Source: an uncultured Acidobacteriota bacterium
GTDB taxonomy: Bacteria > Acidobacteriota > Terriglobia > Terriglobales > Acidobacteriaceae
DNA: 60,241 bases
NCBI GenBank assembly: GCA_903832295.1
Contig: CAILAZ010000117.1
Coordinates: forward strand, 1 to 60,241
Direction: 5' to 3'
Position 1 is the stretch's first letter. The number at the start of each line of letters is the position of its first letter. This document shows, in pieces, positions 42,566-52,000 of the stretch. The notes beneath the pieces were generated by a model. It worked only from the letters and a program-made list of their open reading frames with translations, had not been told where the DNA came from and did no database searches. The translations under genes were made by a program, and so were the position numbers.

Positions 42566-42668
42566 CCTGGCGGTTTGGAAAGGCGAGGGGCAAGAGCGGG
42601 AGGGGTGGAGGGTGAGGCTTTCCAGCTTAACCGCAAAGGGCTCGGCGTGAAGGAGGGGCATCCGGCAA
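42566..42668. repeat. Degenerate repeat A, copy 2
   Basis: Diverged copy of 42270-42370. Its end lies 6 bp before the DUF1801 start codon, so it may carry that gene's promoter and leader. Confidence 0.5.
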
Positions 42669-42673
42669 TTACA

Positions 42674-43063
42674 ATGAGCAAAATCAATTGTCAATCCGTG
42701 GATGAATACATTTCCTCAAAACCCGAGGCGGTGGCCGCTACGCTCGAACTGGTGCGAGGCGCGATTCTAAGAGCGCTGCCGAAGGCTGAGGAAGTGATCT
42801 CTTACAAAATGCCTGCGTACAAGCAGCATGGCGAGGTCATTCTCTATTTTGCAGGGTGGAAGCATCACTATTCGCTTTATCCGGCCGATCTACGCCTGGT
42901 GGCCGCATTCAAGGATGAGCTTGCATTGTACGAAGTTGAAAAGGGTACGATTCATTTTCCGCTCTCCGCGCCCGTGCCCAAGAAGCTGATTGCCGATATT
43001 GCGAAGTTTCGCCTGGGGGAAGTAGCGAATCGCAAGAAGGCAAGCGCCATCACGAGAGAATAA
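42674..43063 (+). CDS. DUF1801 (YdhG-like) protein
   Basis: A 129-residue protein started at ATG 42674. The family pattern is clear: SVDEYISSKPEAVAATLELV, LPKAEEVISYKMPAYKQHG, YFAGWKHHYSLYP and IHFPLSAPVPKKLIADIAKF. Homologues include YdhG/Fra-like proteins suggested to bind iron, but the role is unsure. The upstream in-frame extension covers the repeat and is not coding. It lies inside a repeat-flanked region. Confidence 0.85.
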   Translation: MSKINCQSVDEYISSKPEAVAATLELVRGAILRALPKAEEVISYKMPAYKQHGEVILYFAGWKHHYSLYPADLRLVAAFKDELALYEVEKGTIHFPLSAPVPKKLIADIAKFRLGEVANRKKASAITRE

Positions 43064-43113
43064 GAGACAGGTCTTCTAATCGAATCACGGCCGGTGGTTT
43101 GGGTGAGGGCAGT

Positions 43114-43185
43114 TTGCTATCCCACATTTGCCAACGGCGGGCAAATATGGGACACCCTCGCTGGGTTGAGAGGGGGGCGTTTGGG
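43114..43185. repeat. Degenerate repeat B, copy 2
   Basis: Matches 42431-42500: CACATTTGCCAACGGCGGG and ACCCTCGCTGGGTTGAGAG. The two copies bracket the DUF1801 gene as direct repeats. Confidence 0.6.
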
Positions 43186-43198
43186 GAAACAGGGATCT

Positions 43199-43228
43199 GC
43201 TGAGAGGAGCCCTCGGGCTCCTCTCAGC
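43199..43228. terminator. Perfect hairpin between convergent genes
   Basis: GCTGAGAGGAGCC-CTCG-GGCTCCTCTCAGC: a 13-bp perfect stem with a tetraloop. There is no T-tract on either side, so it may be a weak terminator or an mRNA 3'-end stabiliser for the DUF1801 (plus) and SRPBCC (minus) genes. Confidence 0.5.
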
Positions 43229-43258
43229 GATGTGGAGTGCTGTGAGGCGAGCGGAGTG

Positions 43259-43768
43259 TCAGTCCGTCTGCGCCAGGCCTGCAACAAGCTCGGCGAGTTT
43301 ATCGAAGATCTGGTTCCAGCCCTCAAGCTGGCCGCTGTTCTTGGCGCTCTCCATGGGTTCGTTTCCAATGAAGGTGAGTTTCGTCTGACCGTTTCCGAGA
43401 TCCTCAAAGAGGGTGACATCGTACGCACCGTCGATGGCCTCATGTTCGATTCCTAATTGCGCGGGGTCCACCTTGTTTCCCTGGGCGTCGGAAAAATACA
43501 TCAAGGAGACGATCTTTTCGCAGGGAACAATCTCGCGGTATTCCACGGCATTCCAGAACTCCTGCCCATCCGGCGCCCGCATGCAGCAGAGAAGTCTTCC
43601 GCCAACGCGAAAATCCATCTGGCAGACGGGCGCAGTGAAGTCCTTCGGCCCCCACCACTGCATGATGTACTCCGGGTCTGTCCACGCCTTCCAGACCAAT
43701 TCGCGGGGGGCGTCAAAGACTCTTGTGACGACCATCCGCTCTGTTTCATTGACCGTGTTTTTTGTCAT
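43259..43768 (-). CDS. SRPBCC (AHSA1-like) domain protein
   Basis: A 169-residue START-like fold protein. AHSA1 family motifs are VVTRVFDAPRELVWKAWTDP, QWWGPKDFTAPVCQMDFRVG and the C-terminal GWNQIFDKLAELV. Such proteins bind hydrophobic ligands. It overlaps the ArsR gene by 23 bp, forming the common ArsR-SRPBCC pair in which the regulator senses the stress and the START protein acts downstream; the ligand is unknown. Confidence 0.9.
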   Translation of the reverse strand: MTKNTVNETERMVVTRVFDAPRELVWKAWTDPEYIMQWWGPKDFTAPVCQMDFRVGGRLLCCMRAPDGQEFWNAVEYREIVPCEKIVSLMYFSDAQGNKVDPAQLGIEHEAIDGAYDVTLFEDLGNGQTKLTFIGNEPMESAKNSGQLEGWNQIFDKLAELVAGLAQTD

Positions 43769-44099
43769 TACTGACCTCCGATTTCATTCGATTCACAACC
43801 GCATCGAGCTTGTCGAAACTTTCTTCCCAGAATTGGCGATAGCTGATCGCCCAGTCGCTGACTGTCTTGATGGCCTCTGGCCGGAGCGTGCACACACTCT
43901 CGCGTCCACGCCGGGTCTTGATGACGATCCGCGCCCGAACGAGGTAGGCAATATGTTTGGAAATCATCTGCTGCGAGAGTGCGAACGGTTCGGTCAATCC
44001 ATGCACAGAGGCCGGCCCGCGGGAGAGCCGTTCGATCATCGCCCTGCGGGTGGGATCGGACAAAGCCGCGAATGTTGTACCCAGATGATCCACAACCAT
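43746..44099 (-). CDS. ArsR family transcriptional regulator
   Basis: A 117-residue winged HTH. It starts VVDHLGTTFAALSDPTRRAM and has the recognition part HGLTEPFALSQQMISKHIAY, then the wing VIKTRRGRESVCTLRPEAI. It has no ArsR-type metal site, as is usual for the group next to AHSA1 genes. A 20-bp near-palindrome spans its own start codon (44090-44109), a probable autoregulatory operator. Confidence 0.88.
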   Translation of the reverse strand: MVVDHLGTTFAALSDPTRRAMIERLSRGPASVHGLTEPFALSQQMISKHIAYLVRARIVIKTRRGRESVCTLRPEAIKTVSDWAISYRQFWEESFDKLDAVVNRMKSEVSNDKKHGQ

Positions 44100-44109
44100 A
44101 TGGTAGTGG
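44090..44109. promoter_or_regulatory. Predicted operator of the ArsR-SRPBCC operon
   Basis: CCACAACCATATGGTAGTGG is palindromic at 18 of 20 positions, with a perfect ACCATATGGT core. It covers the ArsR start codon (44097-44099). Confidence 0.55.
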
Positions 44110-44242
44110 ATTTTTTGCCGGTGTCAAGCAGGAATTCTTCGCTGCCGGATTATTGCTTTCTGATTGGTGCGGGAAAGCGCGGGATGGGGGCGGGCGGCGG
44201 AGGCAATTTCTGCCGTGGGGGCGGTGGCTTACACTGAACTCT

Positions 44243-45127
44243 ATGCTCAACGGGGGCTATGAGTACGCGGCGATCATCGGCAGGAAATGGGATGGGGAGA
44301 AGCTGCTCTTGCATCTGGCAGGGGCTTATCCTCACTCGACCGCAGAGGCATGGCAACAGAAGCTGGACAATGGGGAAGTGACACTGGATGGGGTGGCCGC
44401 GTCGGGAAGAGAACGGATGACGGCGGGGCAAAGGCTTGTGTGGAAGCGTCCCCCGTGGGTGGAGGCGGAGACGCCGCAGGACTTTGCGGTGCTGTGGGAG
44501 GATCGGCATCTGCTGGCGGTGAACAAACCGAGCGGGCTGCCTACGCTGCCGGGCGGCGGCTACATGGAAAATACGCTGCTGCGGTTGGTGCAGAAGCAAA
44601 GGCCAGAGGCGAACCCGGTGCACCGGTTGGGGCGAGCGACCAGCGGCATTGTGCTGTTTGCGAAGACGGCGGAGGCGGCGGCGAATCTGTTTGCAAACTG
44701 GAACACGGCCAGAGTTCAGAAGATTTACCGGGCGCTGGCGCAGGGGGTTGCAGAGCAGGACGAGTATGAAATTGTGACACCGATTGGACTGGTGCCGCAC
44801 CCGCGCATCGGCAAGGTTTGGGCCGCAAGCGGAGGGGGGAAAGCGTCAAAGTCGTTGGCGAAGGTGATCTTACGCGGCGCGGGCACGACGACGTTTGAGG
44901 TGAGCCTGAAGTCGGGACGGCCTCACCAGATCAGGATTCACCTGGCATCGATCGGGCATCCGCTGGTGGGCGATCCTCTGTACGGCTTCACGGGCGAGCC
45001 GCTGGAAAATCTGCCGGGGCTGCCGGGCGATGGCGGATATTTACTGCACGCGCAGTTTCTGAGATTCGAACACCCCATCAGCGGAGAACAGATCGATCTG
45101 GAGGCAGCTCTGCCGCCGGGATTCTGA
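44243..45127 (+). CDS. RluA-family pseudouridine synthase-like protein, catalytic Asp replaced
   Basis: A 294-residue protein started at ATG 44243. An S4-like N-terminal part has QKLDNGEVTLDGVAA. The synthase fold has VNKPSGLPTLPGGG, NPVHRLGRATSGIVLFAK and the C-terminal LKSGRPHQIRIHLASIGHPL. In RluA enzymes the motif is HRLDxxTSG and that Asp is the catalytic nucleophile; here it is Gly. It may therefore be inactive, or belong to an RluA subgroup that uses HRLGR (which I recall in plants). The substrate is unknown. Divergent from ArsR. Confidence 0.82.
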   Translation: MLNGGYEYAAIIGRKWDGEKLLLHLAGAYPHSTAEAWQQKLDNGEVTLDGVAASGRERMTAGQRLVWKRPPWVEAETPQDFAVLWEDRHLLAVNKPSGLPTLPGGGYMENTLLRLVQKQRPEANPVHRLGRATSGIVLFAKTAEAAANLFANWNTARVQKIYRALAQGVAEQDEYEIVTPIGLVPHPRIGKVWAASGGGKASKSLAKVILRGAGTTTFEVSLKSGRPHQIRIHLASIGHPLVGDPLYGFTGEPLENLPGLPGDGGYLLHAQFLRFEHPISGEQIDLEAALPPGF

Positions 45128-45266
45128 GTAAGCATCGACGCCGCACAGGATGATTGGGCAGGGAATTCCTATCAGTTGTTAGGCGGTTGCAGGCTTGCGC
45201 TTGGGGAGGAGGGGGAGGCCAAACTCGGGGGAGGGGGCGGCATCTCAGGACGGAGGAGGGAGCGCG

Positions 45267-45830
45267 ATGGGAGTGACGGAGCCGCCGGATTCCGGTGCGG
45301 GAGTTCATCTGACGGAGGAGTTTGACAGCCTGAAGCACACCATGCCGAACGCGATTCCGGTGATTGCGGCGATGGTGGCGGTGGCGCTGGTGCTGGGGGT
45401 GGCGGCGTTTGTGCTGCGGGCGCGCCCGGTGGCGGCAGGGAGCATTGACGGGGCGTATGCGGCGACGATTCCGGGACAGGGCGGAGTGCTGGCGGTGGTG
45501 AACTTGAGCCTGCGGAATGTGACGGAGAAGCCGCTGCGGCTGCTGAATGTAAATGTGGCAGTGCGGGCGAAGGGTTCGAAATATAGCGACGACTTCGGGC
45601 CGGTATCAGATTTTTCGAGGTACTTCCAGGCAGCGCAGGGGCTGGAGCAGCATGCAAAAGGCGGGCTGGAGCGGGACCTGAAGATTGCTCCGATGGGAAG
45701 GGCGGAGGGGACGGTGATGGTGACGTTTCCGCTGACGCTGGAGGAGTTTGAGGGGCGCGAAGGGTTGATGGCAACGCTGACGTTTGAGGATCATGCGCCG
45801 GTAAAGATTACGACGGGAAAGATGGAGTAG
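45267..45830 (+). CDS. Single-pass membrane protein of unknown function
   Basis: A 187-residue protein started at ATG 45267, with GGAGGAGGG about 5 bp upstream. A membrane segment lies about residues 29-49 (IPVIAAMVAVALVLGVAAFVL). The outer part is beta-rich (NLSLRNVTEKPLRLLNVNVAV, TVMVTFPLTLEEFEGREGLM), like a small Ig-like domain. No catalytic residues are visible. It follows the RluA-like gene by 139 bp and is convergent with a histidine kinase whose frame overlaps its end by 23 bp. Confidence 0.65.
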   Translation: MGVTEPPDSGAGVHLTEEFDSLKHTMPNAIPVIAAMVAVALVLGVAAFVLRARPVAAGSIDGAYAATIPGQGGVLAVVNLSLRNVTEKPLRLLNVNVAVRAKGSKYSDDFGPVSDFSRYFQAAQGLEQHAKGGLERDLKIAPMGRAEGTVMVTFPLTLEEFEGREGLMATLTFEDHAPVKITTGKME

Positions 45831-47772
45831 AAGGGGCGGCGGGGAGATAGATTCTGACAATGGTGCCGAGGTTAGGCTCGCTGTGGATTTCAGCCCATCC
45901 ATTGCTCTGACGGACGATTCCGTAAACACTGGCGAGACCGAGCCCGGTTCCTTCGCCGACATCCTTGGTGGTGAAGAAGGGTTCGAAGGCGCGAAGGCGG
46001 ATGGCCTCCTCCATTCCGCATCCGGTGTCGGTAACGCGGAGCAGGACGTAGGGTCCGGGGACGGCTTCAGGATCGAGAGCGGCGGCGGCATCGGGGCCAA
46101 GAGTGATGTTGGAGGCGCTGATCTGGAGATCTCCGCCGCCGGGCATGGCATCCCGAGAGTTGAGAGCGAGATTGAGAAGAAGCTGCTGGAGCTGGTCGGG
46201 GTCCGCCGCGACCTTGGCGAGAGCTGGGTCAGTCTGGATGTGGATGGCGATTTCTTCGCCGATGAGTGGCTGGAGCAAGGGGACGAAGTTGCGGATTTCG
46301 GTGTCGAGATCGAGGACGGCGGGGTAGAAGGTCTGCTTGCGGGCGAAGGCGAGGAGCTGGTGGGTTAGGTTGGCGGCGCGGCCGCTGGCATCCTTCATGA
46401 TGGTGGCGTACTTGCGGGCGAAGTCGGCAAGATCGTCGTGGGTGAGCAACAGGTCACAGTAGGCGCTGATGATCATGAGGATGTTGTTGAACTCGTGGGA
46501 TATGCCTGCGGCGAGCTGGCCGACGGCCTGGAGCTTCTGGGATTGTGCGAGACGGGACTCGAGGAGCAGGCGTTCCTCCTCGGCATGCTTACGCAGGCTT
46601 ATGTCTTCGATGAAACCTTCATATTCGGGCTCGCCCCGTTCGTTCATGACCTCGCGGCAACTGACCGAGACCCAGGTCAGGGTGCCGTCGCGGCGGCGAA
46701 ATTGGCATTCCCAGCCACGGAGGACGCCATCGTCGCTGGCGGAGTGGATGGCCTGGCGGCGTTCGGCGGGAGAGAGCCAGACCTGGGCACCCATATCAGT
46801 GATGGTGGAGACCAGTTCCTGGGCAGAGCGGTAGCCGAGCATGCGGGCAAGGGCAGGGTTGGCGGAGATCATCCTGCCATCGAGGCCGGTATGGAAGATT
46901 CCCTCGATTGCGCCTTCGGAGAGAGCCTGGATCTTGCGTTCTGCGTCCTTGCGGGGAGAGATATCGCGCAGGGAAGAGATGAGGGTGGGCTGGCCATCCA
47001 TGGCGACGAGGTGGGTGACGATTTCGACAGGGATGCGGCGACCATCCCTGGCGAGGAGGTTGGCTTCGCGAAGGACTCCGTGCTGGGAGAGGCGATGGCG
47101 AACGAGGTCGGGGTCGGTGGGATGCTCGTCGGGTGGGACGATGGCGAGCAGAGGCATGGCCTTGAGCTCGTCACGAGTGTATCCGAGCAGGCGGCTGGCG
47201 TTGTCGTTTGCTTCGAGGATGCTGCCGGGAAGCCCGGTGGCATCGAGGCGGAAGAGGACGATGGCGTCTCCCACGCTGTTGAAGAGGAGCCGGTAGTGCT
47301 GTTCGGCGCGAGCTACGGCGGCATTCGCCTGCTGGAGGGCGACCTCGGCATTGCGGCGCTCGGTGATGTCTGAAAAGGTGGTGGCGACGCTGCGGGGTGC
47401 GCCAGGTTGCTCGACGAGGGCTGAATTGATGGAGAGCCAGGTGAGCTCTCCGCCGGGCTTGTGGACGCCCATGATGACGTTGGAAAGCGGGGTTCCGGTG
47501 CGCAGAGTGACCATGGCGGGATGGTCTTCCCCGGGGAAGGGCGAGCCATCTTCATGGACGGCGCGCCAGCGGGGATCCACCGAGGTGCGGCCGGCGATCT
47601 GGTCGGCGGTGAGTCCGAGGATGCGCTCGGCGATGGCGTTGCAGACTTCAATCTGGCCAGCGATGTTCTGAATGACGACGCCCTCGGCCATAGAAGAAAA
47701 AATGGCGGAGTAGCGCTCCGGGGTTAGCGAGGGCCGGGTGGCGCCGGGGGCGTTGGTGGCGAGGTCACTCAC
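45808..47772 (-). CDS. PAS domain sensor histidine kinase
   Basis: A 654-residue soluble kinase with no membrane segment. Three PAS domains lie about residues 20-130, 150-275 and 285-400 (EGSPFPGEDHPA-like text, DATGLPGSILEANDNASRLLGY, DGRMISANPALARMLGY). The HisKA H-box is AAGISHEFNNILMIISAYCD (about 430), the ATPase N-box LLLNLALNSRDAMPGGGD, and the G-boxes VTDTGCGMEE and GEGTGLGLASVYG. There is no receiver domain and no response regulator next to it, so its partner is elsewhere. Confidence 0.9.
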   Translation of the reverse strand: MSDLATNAPGATRPSLTPERYSAIFSSMAEGVVIQNIAGQIEVCNAIAERILGLTADQIAGRTSVDPRWRAVHEDGSPFPGEDHPAMVTLRTGTPLSNVIMGVHKPGGELTWLSINSALVEQPGAPRSVATTFSDITERRNAEVALQQANAAVARAEQHYRLLFNSVGDAIVLFRLDATGLPGSILEANDNASRLLGYTRDELKAMPLLAIVPPDEHPTDPDLVRHRLSQHGVLREANLLARDGRRIPVEIVTHLVAMDGQPTLISSLRDISPRKDAERKIQALSEGAIEGIFHTGLDGRMISANPALARMLGYRSAQELVSTITDMGAQVWLSPAERRQAIHSASDDGVLRGWECQFRRRDGTLTWVSVSCREVMNERGEPEYEGFIEDISLRKHAEEERLLLESRLAQSQKLQAVGQLAAGISHEFNNILMIISAYCDLLLTHDDLADFARKYATIMKDASGRAANLTHQLLAFARKQTFYPAVLDLDTEIRNFVPLLQPLIGEEIAIHIQTDPALAKVAADPDQLQQLLLNLALNSRDAMPGGGDLQISASNITLGPDAAAALDPEAVPGPYVLLRVTDTGCGMEEAIRLRAFEPFFTTKDVGEGTGLGLASVYGIVRQSNGWAEIHSEPNLGTIVRIYLPAAPSTPSFPS

Positions 47773-47988
47773 AAAGTCTGCTTAATGGTTAGTAATATTT
47801 CTACTATAGACGCATTTCACATTTGGTAACACCACTTTTGTGCTAGTTGTGAACGATTCCCCGAACGATGGTGGAGGGAGCCTTGTGATGTGCCGATGGT
47901 GGAGGAAGAGGGTGTGAAATGCGTTGTTATTGCGAGCAGGCATGACTAAGATAGAAGGTCAAATCACAGCCTAGAAAGTTGCAATCTT
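47773..47988. promoter_or_regulatory. Divergent intergenic region with a 12-bp inverted motif
   Basis: ACGCATTTCACA (47810-47821) and its exact reverse complement TGTGAAATGCGT (47913-47924) lie 91 bp apart in the 216-bp region between the kinase and the 106-aa gene. They are candidate binding sites of one regulator for the two divergent promoters. Confidence 0.4.
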
Positions 47989-48309
47989 ATGGGTGGAGTA
48001 AGCCGATCCAATCTTGTGCAGTTGCCGGGCAAGCCACGCTCGACGCCAAGCAAAAGCCTGGGGCAGTTTGCAAAATTCCGGTCCGATGACGAAGCGGTTC
48101 AGCTTTTCCTCAGCCCCAAGGGAGAGGTGACAAAGGCGTATCCGCGGGTTCACGTGATCTACGACGACGGCAATGGGCGAGTGATTGTGGCGGCCAGCGT
48201 GAGCAGAACAAAACATGTGTTCCGGAAGATACTGCCGGCGACGGCCACGGGCAACGACATCGACGCGGTGATCCGCGATGCCATGGACGTGCTTCGGTCG
48301 CCGGACTGA
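47989..48309 (+). CDS. Small protein of unknown function
   Basis: A 106-residue protein with a basic N-terminus (MGGVSRSNLVQLPGKPRS). A short alpha/beta core follows (YPRVHVIYDDGNGRVIVAAS, then SRTKHVFRKILPATATGNDI). No family recognised. It ends 58 bp before the next gene's ATG; the two probably form an operon. It is divergent from the PAS kinase and shares its intergenic motifs. Confidence 0.6.
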   Translation: MGGVSRSNLVQLPGKPRSTPSKSLGQFAKFRSDDEAVQLFLSPKGEVTKAYPRVHVIYDDGNGRVIVAASVSRTKHVFRKILPATATGNDIDAVIRDAMDVLRSPD

Positions 48310-48367
48310 ACGCGGGGGACAGTTGGCAATTGCGAAGGGCCGGGCTGGGGATTCCTTTGAGAGTGAG

Positions 48368-48997
48368 ATGGCGGACGAGGCGCAAGCGCTCAGACTTGCG
48401 GCGTTGGACCGCATTGGGTCATCGCTCACGGAGCGGAGCGTGTTCAACTACGAGGGCACGGCGCTGGATCAGCTTGTGCTGCGCTATGTGGAGTGCGCGG
48501 GTGGCAGGGAGCAGATCACACTTCTGTGCAGCACGCGACCGTGCATGGATGAGCGTCTGCAAGAGTCCGTGCGGGAATTTGCGCGGGCGCGGGGGCTGGC
48601 AGTGACCGGCCACGCAGGGGAGTGCGAGATTCGCGAGGGAGCATTCGTGTCCGTGCAATGCGGACTGGTGAAGGCTCCGCTGGAGAGCTGCTTTGAGGAC
48701 AGGGGCGGGGTGCAGTTGATCTCGGCGATTGTGAACGAGCGCACGAAAGCCCCCATGCTGACCACCAATGACAATCTGCAGAGCTTTACCTGGGAAGAGC
48801 CATGCACGCTGACACCGCAAGGAAAGGGCTGGCGGCTGGTGTTTCCGTTTGCGGGTTTTGGGGCGCTGGAAATCGCGGCAGCCTTCCAGGCGGAGTTTGG
48901 GCGGGCTCCGCATGAATGGGAGATTCCCATGTGCGTGTTGCCCTGCTACAACGAAAAAGAGCTGCGCCTGTTTGCGGATGTGAGCGGACTGCTTTAA
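48368..48997 (+). CDS. Protein of unknown function (209 aa)
   Basis: Started at ATG 48368 (MADEAQALRLAALDRIGSSL). It has several Cys (YVECAGG, LLCSTRPCMDERL, HAGECEIREG), a likely alpha/beta fold, and a C-terminus with FAGFGALEIAAAFQAEF and PMCVLPCYNEKEL. There is no signal peptide. Longer in-frame starts exist but lack support. It converges on a large PAS kinase, whose end is 21 bp away. Confidence 0.6.
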   Translation: MADEAQALRLAALDRIGSSLTERSVFNYEGTALDQLVLRYVECAGGREQITLLCSTRPCMDERLQESVREFARARGLAVTGHAGECEIREGAFVSVQCGLVKAPLESCFEDRGGVQLISAIVNERTKAPMLTTNDNLQSFTWEEPCTLTPQGKGWRLVFPFAGFGALEIAAAFQAEFGRAPHEWEIPMCVLPCYNEKELRLFADVSGLL

Positions 48998-49018
48998 CGC
49001 CTGCGCTCCTGCGCGGGG

Positions 49019-52000
49019 CTAGGTGCCAGCGGTGAGGGCGTGCATGCTGGCGGGGACGGAGTCCTGGGGCAGGGTGACGCAGAAGGTCGTTCCGCGATGC
49101 TCGCCATGCGTGGTGGAGCGCATTCGGATGCACCCGTCATGCTTGTCGATAATCTGCCGGCTGACCCAGAGCCCGAGTCCGGTTCCGACGTTTCCCTTGG
49201 TGGTGAAAAATGGTTCGAAGATGCAGGCGCGCAGGTTGGCGGGGATGCCCTTGCCGCTGTCTGCAATGGTGATGCGGACGCAGCGGGCGGCCGATTTGCA
49301 GCAGACCCCGGCTTTTATTCGGATGCGGATAGTGCCGCGTTCTTCGATGGCATCCAGGGCGTTGGCCAGCAGGTTGGCAAAGACCTGGCGGAGTTCTCCG
49401 GCCAGGGCGAGGATCTCGACATCATCCTGGAAGTCTTTGCGGACCACGGCTCGCTTCATCTTGATGCGGCTCTTGAGCACATCGACCGCGGACTCCAGGA
49501 CGACGGCGACGGAGGTGAGGGAGGGGGCGTTGGATTCCCGGTAAAAGCCGAGCGACTGGCGGGTGATGTGAGCGATGCGCTTGAGCTCGGCGTCTGCCAT
49601 GTCCAGATATTGAAGGGCCGAGACGGGCAGATCCCCGGCGCTGCGGGCGATGTAAAGAAGGTTGCCGACGGCCTCCAGGGGATTGTTGATCTCATGGGCA
49701 ATGGCGGCGGCCATGCGTCCGACGGATGCGAGCTTTTCGCTGCGGAGGAGAGCCTGCTCAGTCTGCTTGCGCTCGGTAATGTCGCGCACGATGACGAAAC
49801 TGCGGAGTTCATCGACGGGCAGGATGGCGGAGGTTACATCGCCGATGAACTTTGATCCGTCCTTGCGGACGAGGTTCAACTCGCCACGGAATTTTCCGGT
49901 TTTTGCGCGCTCGTCGATGGCAGCCTGGAGGCTGGGATCATCGACGCGGGGAAGGCGGCCAGTGCGAAGGAACTCCTCTTCCGACATGCCGAACATGGCA
50001 CATCCGGCGGGATTGGCGTTGGTGATGGTTCCGTCCGGAATGCCGAGAAAGACGCCGTCCATGTTGTTTTCAAACATGGCGCGGTAGCGTGCCGCGCTCT
50101 CGCGGAGGGCGCGCTCGGTCTGCTTCCGCACGTCGATGTCGCGAATAATGACGAAGGCCTTGCGGGACGCTCCGGGAAGTAGGACGGAGTTGACCTCGCC
50201 GATGAATCGGGAGCCGTCTTTGCGAACGAGGGTGAGCTCGCCCTGCACCTTTCCGGTACGGGCGCGCTCTTCAATGCCGAAGCTAAGGCGGGGGTCTTCG
50301 GGATCGACAATGCTGCGCTGGCCGCCAAGGCGGAACTCCTCCTCGGTCATTCCGAACATGGCACAGGCGGCAGGATTGGCGGCGACGATGGTTCCGTCTG
50401 AAACGGTGAGGAAGATGGCGTCCATGTTGTTCTCAAACATGGCGCGGTAGCGTTCCTCACTCTCACGAAGAGCCTGCTCAGCCTGCTTGCGCTGAGTGAT
50501 GTCAATCAGCGCGCCAATGGCTCCGCAGGGTTGGCCCTGCTCGTCAAGCAGAGGGACGGCGCTGCCGAATGTAGTGTGCACGGTTCCGTCCGCGAAGAGG
50601 AAATCGAGCTCGTAGTTCTTCAGCACCTTGCCGTGCGCGGCCAATTGCAGGGGCCAGTGTTCGGGAGGAACGGGAACGCCATCCTTGACGGGTACGAGGC
50701 TGGTCGGGCACCGGGCAGTTTCCGTGGAAGCGAAGGTGGCGGCGGCCGGAACGCCGAAAGCCTCCTGGGCGAAGCGATTGCCGGTGATCTGCCGGCAGTC
50801 TATTCCGCGGGCGGTGAGCACGGCGGCCGGAACGGCATCCATGAGCGTGGCCATTTCGGCGGCGCGGCGTTCGGCCTCAAAGCGGGCGATGTGGAGAGCT
50901 TCCTCGGAGCGCTTGAGGTCGGTGACGTCATGTCCGACATAGAGGACGGACTCGACGCTAAGATCGGGGGCGAACTCCGGAACGCCCCGGCTGATGAAAT
51001 GGCGATGGCCAAGCAGGGTGTCGAACTCAAACTCAATCTCACGAGACTCCCCGGTTTCAAAGATGGCGCGCAGGGCGGAAGCCCAGAGTTCACGAAGCTC
51101 GGAGGGGTAGTCCCATTCATAGATGGTCTTGCCCATGTAATGCTGCACGGGCCTGCCGGTGAAGTGGGTGATGGCGGAATTGATGAAGGTGTGACGGAGA
51201 TCGCGGTCCACGCGGCCGATGATCTCAGGGGCGTTTTCAGTGATGGTGCGCAGCTCCACCTCCCGGCGGCGGAGTTCATCGTCGGCACTTTTGCGCTCAG
51301 TGATGTCCTCAAAGACGGTATAGACCTGGAAGGGCAGACTCTGGCCGGAATGGAAGAGAGGGATGGCGTCGATCCTGATCCACCGGCGCTGATTGCGGCG
51401 AGGGTTGAAGACACCCATGACGACGCCGTGCACCTGCCGACCGGTGCGAAGAGCAAGGACGGCGGGATGAGAATCTCCGGGGAAAGGCGAGCCGTCTTCG
51501 TGGACGGTGTTGCGCTGCTGGTGACAGGGATCGGTGCCCATGAGTTCCGGACGGGTGCGTCCGAGGATCCGCTCGGCGGCGGGGTTGAGGGCGGCGACGG
51601 TGCCGTCGGCGGCATGATAGATCACGCCCTGCAGCATGGTTTCGGCGAGCAGGCGGTAACGCTCGCTGCTCTCGCGCAGTTCCTCTTCCGCGCGCTGGCG
51701 CTCTTCGGCGTCATGCGAGTTGCGGAGACGCTCCTTGAGAGCCTGAATCTGGCGATGGGCGCGAAGGCCAAGCGCCCCGGCGCCGGTAAGGATGAAAAGC
51801 AGGCTGGTGAGGTTTACGAGCGCGGCCTTCCGGCTGGTGATGCGCATGGCCTCAGTGCGCAACTGCTCTTCCACGGTGATGTAGGCATCGTGCTCGGCGA
51901 GGACGGAATCAAGCGCCTGTTGGGCAGAGAGACCAGCGGGATCGCGGTCTGCGCGGCGAAGCCACTCCTCAATGCGGGAGCGCATGGAGGCCAGGCGCGC

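Larger units (their letters stand above)
42054..42673. other. 620-bp region of degenerate repeats
   Basis: I see no convincing gene. About 100 bp at 42270-42370 recurs in diverged form at 42566-42668 (shared GCAAGAG, GGGTGGAGGGTG and GGCTTTCCA segments). About 65 bp at 42431-42500 (CACATTTGCCAACAGCGG..GGGCACCCTCGCT) recurs at 43114-43185. The frames here on both strands are repeat-driven. Confidence 0.5.

Noticed and set aside
46438-47373. A 311-codon open frame opposite the 654-aa PAS kinase
   Set aside because: Same reason: antisense shadow of a well-supported kinase.
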